Source: an uncultured Christensenellaceae bacterium (GTDB lineage Bacteria; Bacillota; Clostridia; Christensenellales; Borkfalkiaceae). From it: 64,000 nt of DNA. Under the pieces are notes generated by a model, which saw only the letters and a list, made by a program, of their open reading frames with translations, ran no database searches and had not been told where the DNA came from. Position 1 is the first letter of the stretch. Every line of letters starts with the position of its first letter. Positions 41,062 through 48,854 of the stretch are shown here, in pieces. A program made the translations under genes and the position numbers. The stretch lies in the NCBI GenBank assembly GCA_910587625.1, contig CAJUMW010000002.1, positions 90,610-154,609 on the forward strand. The letters are read 5' to 3'.

Positions 41062-42720
41062 ATGGGTAAAAAAGTAGGTATAGACTTAGGTACGACGTAT
41101 TCAGTCGTAAGCTATGTTGACGAAACGGGCACAATCGTCAATATCGAGAGCGAAGAGGGAGAAAAGACCACCCCTTCGGTAGTATATTTCGACCCCGACG
41201 GGCAGACCGCAGTTGTCGGAACGAGAGCGAGAGAGGCAGGTGCTTTGAACCCCGAGTTCCTTGTAGAGCGCGTAAAACAGTTTATGGACGACCCCGATTA
41301 CCAGCTTGAAATGCACGGCACTACATACTCGGCAAGCGCGGTTTCGTCTATTATTCTTAAAAAACTTATAACCGACGCCGAAAATGCGCTCGGCGGAGAG
41401 GAGATTGACGGCGCGGTTATTACCTGCCCCGCATACTTCGGTGACGTTGCCAAGGACGCAACGAGAAAAGCCGGAGAAAACGTAATTCTTTCCAACGGCA
41501 AAAAACTCAACGTTATGCGTATAATCGACGAGCCTACCGCAGCTGCGATAGCTTACGGTAACTCGCGCAGGGAGGACATGCACAAGACAGTTCTTATTTA
41601 CGACCTCGGCGGCGGTACTTTCGACTGTACCGTAATGAAGCTCGACTTCGAGGGCACTAAGAAGGAATACAGAGTAATTACCACCAACGGCAACCACAAG
41701 CTCGGCGGTAAAAACTGGGACGATACTCTTGCCGAATACGTTATGAGCGAGTTCTGCAACGCTACGGGCTGCGATATCGAGCTTATGCGTCAGGACTTCG
41801 AGGTCAAGGCTTGGTTTTCCGAAAACGTTGAAAAGGCTAAAAAACAGCTCACAAAAATGTCCAAAACAACGCTTACGCCCAGCTTTGACGGACAAAAATA
41901 CAGGGTTGAAATCGAGCGCACTCTTTTCGACGAAATTACCGACGGTCTTTTCAACGAAACTATTACGCTTATAAATCAGATGATGGATCAGGCAAACTTA
42001 AACTTTGCAACAGATATCGACGAAATTATACTTATCGGCGGTTCCACGCGTATGCCTCAGGTTGAAGAAAAGCTTACCGCCATTTACAATAAGCCCATTA
42101 TGCAGTACGACCCCGACAAGGCTGTTTCAAACGGCGCGGCGTTGGTTGCAAGCGGTATGGACGCAGGCAATTCATCTTACGACCATGCCGACAGTTCGGT
42201 GCCCTCAACCCCCGGAAAACCTTCTAACCTCGAACCTACCGAGTTTACGGATAAAGATGGTAATGAAGGATGTATTTTCGAGGTCTGCACCAAGTCGTAT
42301 TGTCTGAGATATTACAGCGGCGGACAGGAAACTTATGTCAACCTTATAAAGAAGGACACCCCCAAGCCTGCAACGGGAACAACTGCTTTCCTTTTGCCCG
42401 GGCTTGTGATAGGCGGCGGTGACGGAAGCGGAATGACAAGCGAAATAGGCTTGCTTATTATGGAAAACGATTATAACGGCGACGAAGTAAGCCGCGACCA
42501 GTGCGTTGAAATTTACGAGGAAACTCCCCTTAAATTCGATACGCCCATTCCTTCGGATACAAAGGTTTCGGTCGAACTTTACGTCGACATTTCGGGTACG
42601 CTTACCCTTATTCTCACCGAAACGGACACGGGCAGAACGCATAAGCTCTATCCCGAGCGTATCGGCGGAGGAAATATAGGCAACGGTATGGACGCAGCTG
42701 CAAAAATTACGCTGGGTTAA
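41062..42720 (+). CDS. Hsp70 (DnaK-like) protein, variant 1
   Basis: 552 residues: a full Hsp70 nucleotide-binding domain with the phosphate-1 motif GIDLGTTYSVV, phosphate-2 DLGGGTFDCTV, the adenosine motif IGGSTRMPQ and the linker after ALVASG. The C-terminal 170 residues are beta-rich and unlike the normal DnaK substrate-binding domain; the helical lid is missing. AGAGGAG precedes the ATG. It is not the housekeeping dnaK: no dnaJ, grpE or hrcA of standard type is nearby, and a second Hsp70 follows. Confidence 0.92.
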   Translation: MGKKVGIDLGTTYSVVSYVDETGTIVNIESEEGEKTTPSVVYFDPDGQTAVVGTRAREAGALNPEFLVERVKQFMDDPDYQLEMHGTTYSASAVSSIILKKLITDAENALGGEEIDGAVITCPAYFGDVAKDATRKAGENVILSNGKKLNVMRIIDEPTAAAIAYGNSRREDMHKTVLIYDLGGGTFDCTVMKLDFEGTKKEYRVITTNGNHKLGGKNWDDTLAEYVMSEFCNATGCDIELMRQDFEVKAWFSENVEKAKKQLTKMSKTTLTPSFDGQKYRVEIERTLFDEITDGLFNETITLINQMMDQANLNFATDIDEIILIGGSTRMPQVEEKLTAIYNKPIMQYDPDKAVSNGAALVASGMDAGNSSYDHADSSVPSTPGKPSNLEPTEFTDKDGNEGCIFEVCTKSYCLRYYSGGQETYVNLIKKDTPKPATGTTAFLLPGLVIGGGDGSGMTSEIGLLIMENDYNGDEVSRDQCVEIYEETPLKFDTPIPSDTKVSVELYVDISGTLTLILTETDTGRTHKLYPERIGGGNIGNGMDAAAKITLG

Positions 42721-42746
42721 TAATTTAAGGTATAAAAGTTAAAATT

Positions 42747-42775
42747 CCGCCGACGCCCGTTTACGACGTCGGCGG
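42747..42775 (+). other. Intercistronic hairpin between the two Hsp70 genes
   Basis: CCGCCGACG / CGTCGGCGG, 9-bp GC-rich stem with an 11-base loop and no T tract. May tune the relative expression of the flanking genes. Confidence 0.6.
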
Positions 42776-42813
42776 ATAAGCCTATTTTAAAGTTAAATAT
42801 AGCGAGAGTAAAT

Positions 42814-44892
42814 ATGAAAGAAATAAACGTCGGCATAGATTTAGGAACTACATATTCCGCAGTGGCGGTGTTCGATAGCGCAAGCGGCAGCGTAAAAATA
42901 CTTAAAAACCACTTGGAGGAAGAAACTACGCCCTCGGTCGTGTGCATAGAAAACGGCAACGTGCTCATCGGCGTCGAGGCAAAGGACGAGCAAGCCGCAG
43001 GCAATGTCGGTGTTGCCGCGTTCTATAAAAATATGATGGGCAACGACGATTTAAAACCCTATCTCGACGGACGGGAATACACTGCGGAGCAGCTTTCGGG
43101 AATTTTTTTAAGCAAGCTTAAAGAGTCGGTCGAGGGCGCGAACAACGTTAAAATAGGCGGCGCGGTAATAACCGTTCCCGCATACTTCAACGAGGCGCAG
43201 CGTCAGGCAACGATACGCGCGGGAGAGGCGGCCGGGCTTAAAGTGCTTAAAATTATCAACGAGCCGACGGCGGCAATTATCGCATACGGACTTACGGGCA
43301 TCGGCAAACGCAACGTAATGGTCTATGATTTGGGCGGAGGCACGTTCGACGTGACTATAGCAAAAATCGACGGGGCAAACGTTCAGGTTATAGCGACCAA
43401 CGGCAACCACCAGCTCGGCGGCAAGGATTGGGACAACGCACTTGTCGAAATGGTAACGTCGCAGTTCGAAAACGATTACGAAATAAGGCTTGCGGAATAT
43501 CCCGAGGCATATAACGGACTTTTAGTCCAGTGCGAAAGGGCAAAAAAACAGCTTACTGCAATTCCATCGACTACAATTTCAATAACCTGTTCGGGTTATA
43601 AGGGCAGATATACCGTTACACGCGAGGAGTTTGACGCGAAAACTGCACCCTATCTCAACGAGACGCTTACGCTGTCCGAAAATTGCTTTTCGGAAATCGG
43701 CGGCGGCTTCGGCTGGCACTCGATAGACGAAGTGGTGCTTGTCGGCGGTTCCACGCGTATGCCTCAGGTATCCGAGCTGATAACAAAAGTTTTCGGCAAA
43801 CCGCCCAAGATTATAGGCAACAAGGTGGATACCATTGTTGCGACGGGCGCGGCTATGCAGGCAAGTTTATGCACTTCGGGCACGATAACTTTAAACTTGC
43901 GGAGCTTCGGCGTCAAGACATCGGCAAACGGCGGCAGCGCGCCAGCAACTTTGACTTTGAGTAACGACAATATCAAGGACGTAACCTCGCACAGCCTCGG
44001 AATGCTGGCGTTATCAAAGGACGGGGGCGATATTGTAAACAGTATAATTATAAAGAAAAACAGCCTTACTGGCGTTCCGTATGGCAGGCAATATAACTTC
44101 AAGGGGGAAAAACTTGAAGTCTATGTTTTGCAGGGAGAGCTTACTTCACCCTACGAATGTACTTTGCTCTACAAATACATAGTTACGGGAATGGATAAAA
44201 ACGCCAAAAACGAGTTTACCATAAACTTTCAATACAACCAGAACGGCGTAGTTGAAGTTACGGGCAATCTTAAAAACGGCGCGGCGTTAGCCGTGCAAAA
44301 GACAATTGTCGACGAGAGTATAGAGGAAATTATAGCAAGATTAAAGCGCGAGAGGGAAGAGGCTCAAAGCCGTAGGCGTTCACTCGACGTCACGTTTGCT
44401 ATCGATACTTCGGGCAGTATGGCAGGCTCGGGCATAAGGGAAGCCAAAAAATCAATTACAAAATTTATCGAAAAGCTCGATTTGAAGTACGCGCGCGTGT
44501 CGGTAATAAGCTTCGACAGCAATTACAGGTGGATTTGCAGAAACGATAAGTCGGCAGGTTCAATCAACTCGGCGGTTGAAAGACTTTCGGCGGACGGCGG
44601 CACCAGCGCAGACCCGTTTGAACTCTATCTTTCCGACGTAAATTTAAGCGTTGACGAGCAGAGGGTGATAATAGCTTTGACTGACGGGGAATGGTTCTAT
44701 CCCGACGAGGCAATAAGAAACGCGGACAATTTGAAATCGCGAGGAGTAATTATATATGCCGTCGGCGTGGACGGAGCGAATTACTCGTTCCTTGAAAAAA
44801 TCGCTTCCCCCGGCGGAGCTAAAAAAATAGATTTGTCGCAGTTGACAAAGACGTTTTCGGACATTGCGTCGTCAATTGCTACCGAACAGTAA
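42814..44892 (+). CDS. Hsp70-von Willebrand A domain fusion protein
   Basis: 692 residues. Residues 1-360: Hsp70 ATPase with GIDLGTTYSAV, DLGGGTFDVTI and VGGSTRMPQ. Residues about 380-500: a beta-sandwich substrate-binding-like region. Residues about 505-525: a charged helix. Residues about 525-690: a vWA domain with a complete MIDAS site (DTSGS at 531-535, T597, D624 in LTDGEW), so it can bind Mg2+ and a carboxylate ligand. The Hsp70-vWA fusion suggests ATP-driven handling of a protein recognised through the vWA domain. Confidence 0.93.
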   Translation: MKEINVGIDLGTTYSAVAVFDSASGSVKILKNHLEEETTPSVVCIENGNVLIGVEAKDEQAAGNVGVAAFYKNMMGNDDLKPYLDGREYTAEQLSGIFLSKLKESVEGANNVKIGGAVITVPAYFNEAQRQATIRAGEAAGLKVLKIINEPTAAIIAYGLTGIGKRNVMVYDLGGGTFDVTIAKIDGANVQVIATNGNHQLGGKDWDNALVEMVTSQFENDYEIRLAEYPEAYNGLLVQCERAKKQLTAIPSTTISITCSGYKGRYTVTREEFDAKTAPYLNETLTLSENCFSEIGGGFGWHSIDEVVLVGGSTRMPQVSELITKVFGKPPKIIGNKVDTIVATGAAMQASLCTSGTITLNLRSFGVKTSANGGSAPATLTLSNDNIKDVTSHSLGMLALSKDGGDIVNSIIIKKNSLTGVPYGRQYNFKGEKLEVYVLQGELTSPYECTLLYKYIVTGMDKNAKNEFTINFQYNQNGVVEVTGNLKNGAALAVQKTIVDESIEEIIARLKREREEAQSRRRSLDVTFAIDTSGSMAGSGIREAKKSITKFIEKLDLKYARVSVISFDSNYRWICRNDKSAGSINSAVERLSADGGTSADPFELYLSDVNLSVDEQRVIIALTDGEWFYPDEAIRNADNLKSRGVIIYAVGVDGANYSFLEKIASPGGAKKIDLSQLTKTFSDIASSIATEQ

Positions 44893-44930
44893 TTTTATAT
44901 TAAATACAGCAGGTTAAAAAGGAGTATTTT

Positions 44931-47720
44931 ATGGCAGCGGTTAAAACGAGAACTGCAGAAGAATTAAAACAGTCTAAATATAATTATTTTATCGTCCTCG
45001 ATTTGAGCGTCAACGAAAAGAATCCTACTACAATACTGCAGGCACTTAAAAAGAAGTTTCCGGCCAATCAGGGTACGCCCAAAGACCCTTACTTAGCTCG
45101 GCTTTTGGAGTTAAAGGGGGATATGGAGCAGGTACTTGTAAACGACGCAAGATATGACGACGCTTCCGGACAGTACGTTGCAAAGAGCGGAATAAGAAAG
45201 GAAGAGGGAGATAGGGCTAAAAACTTTAAGCTTTCCGAAGTTATGACTATTGTTAGGGTCAAGTGCCAATCAAACGGCATAATGTACAAGACCGAGCTTA
45301 GAAAGCTGTGCGTAGACGCAAACAAGAAAGCCGTGTTCTTCGAATTTGCCGAGCTTGAAAAAAAGTTTAAAGACGAAAAGCTCGATTCGGTCGTAAAATA
45401 CATAGACAACGAAACCAACATCATAAATTTTATAGCGTTCGACGATATTTCCGATTTGTTGCAGGTTGAAGGCTTTGCCGACTTATACGCATATCTAGGA
45501 CTGACAAACTCGGCAAGCTCGCAGCAGATTTTGTCGGAAGAAAAGAGAATTACAAACGAAAAGCTTGCAAACACGGGCGACAAGGAAAAAAAGAACCGCA
45601 TAAACGCCTTTTCTGGCAACATTCAGACGATATTCAAGACGCCGGCATCGAGAAAGCAGTACGACGACTATCTGAAATCGCGTGAAAGCGTTTGGTCGCA
45701 GTTCAAAATTAGAAAGGCGTACAGCAAGGAAATTTCGCTGAACGAGTATATAGATTTCGTCGAAAAGCTTATGAAGGCTTTGAATATCCGCTTGGACGAC
45801 GCGCAAACTATGCTCGGCGCAGGTTTAAAAAACTACGGCTTTATAGTCACGGGCGGCACAGCTAACGGAGCCGAAAAGAGCAAAATGGGTATTACCGACC
45901 TGTCCTCTTGCCGTTTCTGCGGTTCGCTGTATAAAAAGGGCGCAAAAAGTTGCCCCAACTGCGGAAAATTGCTTGTTTCGGCGTGCTGGAACTGCGGCGC
46001 TTCAATGGATTTGACAGTCACAAGCGTCTGCGGCAAGTGCGGAGCGAGCGAGGCGTTAAAAAAGAGCTTTGCGGCGGAAGTTATAAATTTGAACAAGCTT
46101 TTTCAGTCGGGACAGTACAAGGAGTATGCGTTAAAGAGCGAGGCGTTCAAGCGCACTTATTCAAGCTTTAACCAGCCGCGTTCGCAGGTGGAAAGGGAGA
46201 TGGCGGCAATAACCAAGACCTCCGACGACATTGTTTCGAAACAGCGCGAAAAGGAAACTACTTCAAAAAACTATCTTGCTAAAATAAACGCGGCAATAAC
46301 TTCGAGAAAGTATTTCGAGGCGCAAAATCTTTTAAGGCAGTTAAAGCAGGTCGTTCCCGACGCAAACGTTAAGGCGGAAGAGAGCAGAATAAACGCCGTC
46401 ATTGCCGAGGTTCAGCAAATTTACAGGCAGATATGCGCGCTCGGCTCTGACGAGGCAAGAATTATACCCGAGTATATGCGTCTTTACGAAAAGTGCGTTG
46501 ACTATTCCGAGGCGCAGTCGGTTATAAAAAAATTCCCGCCCAAACCTCCCGTCGAAGTTACCGTATCCGTGAGCGAAAGGGGCAATATAATAAAGTGGAA
46601 CGTTCGTCCCGACGACACTATCACATACTCGGTAGTCAGAAAAATAGGCGCGGCGCCGAGAAGCGCAAGCGACGGAGATTTGCTTGTTTCGGGTCTGCGC
46701 GCGTTTACGTTTACCGACCTTAAAGCCGAAAACGTAGTACCTTATTTTTACGGCGTTTTTGCAACAAGGCTGGGTAGCGATTCTGCACTAACCTGCACCA
46801 AAGCTTCTTGCCAAAGGTACGCAAACGTCACTATAAAGAGCAGTAAAGTGCTTGTTAACGGGCTCAAAGTAGAGTTTGCCTCTCTTTCGGGCGTAAGTAA
46901 AGTCATAGTTGTGCGCTCAAACGACGCTACGCCGCCCAAGAGCATTTCAAGCGGTACCAAAATTCCCGTAGACGAAAACGGGTTCACCGATTCTACTTTG
47001 CCCGGTTCGGGATTATACGGCTATTTCATTGTCTGTGAGTACATTGTAAACGGCAAACCCGTGTACTCGTCGGGAATATCCGAAACTTTCGAGTTCTACG
47101 AAAGACCGTCGTTTGTGGAAAACGTCAGGTTCAAAAAGGAAGAGGGCAACCTTTTTTGCGTAACTTTCAACGAGCTGGCTGTGGGTAAATTTGATATTTA
47201 CGCTTCAAAGACGGCTGTCGTCGGCTTGAAATCCAACGAGTATTACAATATTTCAAAGCTAAACGGGCTTACGGATATCGAGTGTAAAAACGTAAAGCCC
47301 ACTTCGGTAAACTTCGAGCTGCCGGGCAGGGGAGATTGGTTCTTCTACCCCGTGTGCGTGCAAAAGAGCGAGTTTACGGTGGGAGACGAGTATATCTACC
47401 GCGATACCTCCCCCAAGTCGGCGGTGGTGCAGTATGAAGTTAAAGTAAATAAAAACAGCACTGTTTCCATCGATTTTGCCTGCGACCACCTTGTGGAGCT
47501 TGACGCTGTGAGGGTTGTGGGGACTGTCGGCAGACGGCCGAGAAACGTAAACGACGGAGAATGCGTGTCCGTGCTTGACGGAATAAAATTCAAAAAACCG
47601 CTGTTCTCCAAGGAGTACAAGGCAAGCATAAAAGTGTCCGTAGAGGGACGTAATCGCGGCAACGTTTACGCAGTATTTGCCGAAAACGACCAAGGAATAA
47701 TATTTAAGAGGAAAGGATAA
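44931..47720 (+). CDS. J-like / zinc-ribbon / FN3-like scaffold protein
   Basis: 929 residues. Two J-like helical regions (about residues 15-75 and 182-253; the second reads YAYLGLTNSASS...SRKQYDDYL as in the end of a J domain), both lacking the HPD that triggers Hsp70. Zinc ribbons at about 325-380 (CRFCG...CPNCG...CWNCG...CGKCG). A helical region follows, then at least three beta-sandwich repeats resembling FN3 (about 535-929). No signal peptide or membrane helix. The J-like regions next to two Hsp70s suggest a tethering co-chaperone. The family is not recognised as a named one. Confidence 0.75.
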   Translation: MAAVKTRTAEELKQSKYNYFIVLDLSVNEKNPTTILQALKKKFPANQGTPKDPYLARLLELKGDMEQVLVNDARYDDASGQYVAKSGIRKEEGDRAKNFKLSEVMTIVRVKCQSNGIMYKTELRKLCVDANKKAVFFEFAELEKKFKDEKLDSVVKYIDNETNIINFIAFDDISDLLQVEGFADLYAYLGLTNSASSQQILSEEKRITNEKLANTGDKEKKNRINAFSGNIQTIFKTPASRKQYDDYLKSRESVWSQFKIRKAYSKEISLNEYIDFVEKLMKALNIRLDDAQTMLGAGLKNYGFIVTGGTANGAEKSKMGITDLSSCRFCGSLYKKGAKSCPNCGKLLVSACWNCGASMDLTVTSVCGKCGASEALKKSFAAEVINLNKLFQSGQYKEYALKSEAFKRTYSSFNQPRSQVEREMAAITKTSDDIVSKQREKETTSKNYLAKINAAITSRKYFEAQNLLRQLKQVVPDANVKAEESRINAVIAEVQQIYRQICALGSDEARIIPEYMRLYEKCVDYSEAQSVIKKFPPKPPVEVTVSVSERGNIIKWNVRPDDTITYSVVRKIGAAPRSASDGDLLVSGLRAFTFTDLKAENVVPYFYGVFATRLGSDSALTCTKASCQRYANVTIKSSKVLVNGLKVEFASLSGVSKVIVVRSNDATPPKSISSGTKIPVDENGFTDSTLPGSGLYGYFIVCEYIVNGKPVYSSGISETFEFYERPSFVENVRFKKEEGNLFCVTFNELAVGKFDIYASKTAVVGLKSNEYYNISKLNGLTDIECKNVKPTSVNFELPGRGDWFFYPVCVQKSEFTVGDEYIYRDTSPKSAVVQYEVKVNKNSTVSIDFACDHLVELDAVRVVGTVGRRPRNVNDGECVSVLDGIKFKKPLFSKEYKASIKVSVEGRNRGNVYAVFAENDQGIIFKRKG

Positions 47721-47721
47721 A

Positions 47722-48840
47722 ATGTCGGGAAAAATTATTTGCCCCTATTGCTATACCGAACAAAAACTTAAACTTATGAAAAAAATTTGCATAAGCGACG
47801 GTTGCGAGGAAAACACAAAAAACACAAAGTTTTCCGCAAAGGAGAGCAACTGCCCCAAATGCGGCAGCAACCTGCGCTATGCCTGCACTAATCCCAAGTG
47901 CGGACACTCTATTGAAAAGGACGAGTTGGAGTGCAAAGACCCCCTGCCCATAGCTATTATCGGGGCAAGGTATTCGGGCAAATCCAACTATATAGCCGTT
48001 GCCGTGCACGAGTTGCAGGTTAAGGGCAACAGATTCGGAATAGGTATCAGAGCCAACGCCGCGACGGCTTCCGTGTATTCACAGGAATACGAAGCGCCGG
48101 TTTTCAAGCGTCAGGTTCCAATTACCACCACGCGCGCCGCAACAAAGAAAAATAAGCGCGAGCCGCTTATATTTATGCTTACCACGGGACTGAATAAGGG
48201 TAAGCGCGGAACATTTCCGCTGTCATTCTATGATACCGCAGGGGAAAATATGGAAAAGAGCGACCTCGATACCGAGGAGTACGTCGGATATATCTCCTAT
48301 GCAAAGGGGCTTATCATACTTATGGACCCGTGGCAGATACCTTACGTCAAAGACAGGCTCGGCGGCATAATTCCGCCCGAGGCAAAGAACGCCATAGGTT
48401 TAAGTCCCTACGAAATTTTGGAGCGAGCTATTCGCGTCATACGCAGTCAGACCAAAATGAAGGTCAATGACAAAATCAAAATACCCATTGCAATTGCGTT
48501 CAGTAAAATAGACTCGCTTGAAAGCGGCGGACTTTTGGAGGACGGCAGTTGCCTTACGCGCCCGTCGTCGCACATAGACGAGGGCAAGTATTCAAAGCTC
48601 GAACACGACGACACCAACAGCGACATAATGAGTATGCTTCAATACTTCGACGAGGAAGAGGCGGAAAGGTTTTTGAACCTTACTCGCAACAATTTCGAGA
48701 CATATTCGTTTTTCGGGTTTTCGTCGTTCGGCTGCGGACTTACGGGCGGCAAGCTCAGTCAAAAGGTCAAACCGAGAAGGGTGCTCGACCCGTTCCTTTG
48801 GCTGCTTAGCATAAACAAACGTATTCAGACTACAAAATAA
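47722..48840 (+). CDS. Zinc-ribbon GTPase of the double-GTPase type
   Basis: 372 residues, AGGA upstream of the ATG. N-terminal zinc ribbons (CPYC, CPKCG, a CxxxxCGH pair) are followed by a G domain: G1 GARYSGKS (81-88), G3 DTAGE (from D171), G4 SKID (261-264). The long insertions between motifs and the downstream GAP1-like partner recall the double-GTPase (DO-GTPase2) group found in predicted conflict systems (Kaur, Burroughs, Iyer and Aravind). The ribbon may bind a partner rather than nucleic acid. Confidence 0.8.
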   Translation: MSGKIICPYCYTEQKLKLMKKICISDGCEENTKNTKFSAKESNCPKCGSNLRYACTNPKCGHSIEKDELECKDPLPIAIIGARYSGKSNYIAVAVHELQVKGNRFGIGIRANAATASVYSQEYEAPVFKRQVPITTTRAATKKNKREPLIFMLTTGLNKGKRGTFPLSFYDTAGENMEKSDLDTEEYVGYISYAKGLIILMDPWQIPYVKDRLGGIIPPEAKNAIGLSPYEILERAIRVIRSQTKMKVNDKIKIPIAIAFSKIDSLESGGLLEDGSCLTRPSSHIDEGKYSKLEHDDTNSDIMSMLQYFDEEEAERFLNLTRNNFETYSFFGFSSFGCGLTGGKLSQKVKPRRVLDPFLWLLSINKRIQTTK

Positions 48841-48854
48841 GGGGAATTGAAAAA

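Noticed and set aside
41101..41895. Long open frame on the minus strand inside the first Hsp70 gene
   Set aside because: It is the reverse of a strongly conserved Hsp70 domain; it has no ribosome-binding site and the product resembles nothing. Long antisense frames are common in this window because of codon bias.
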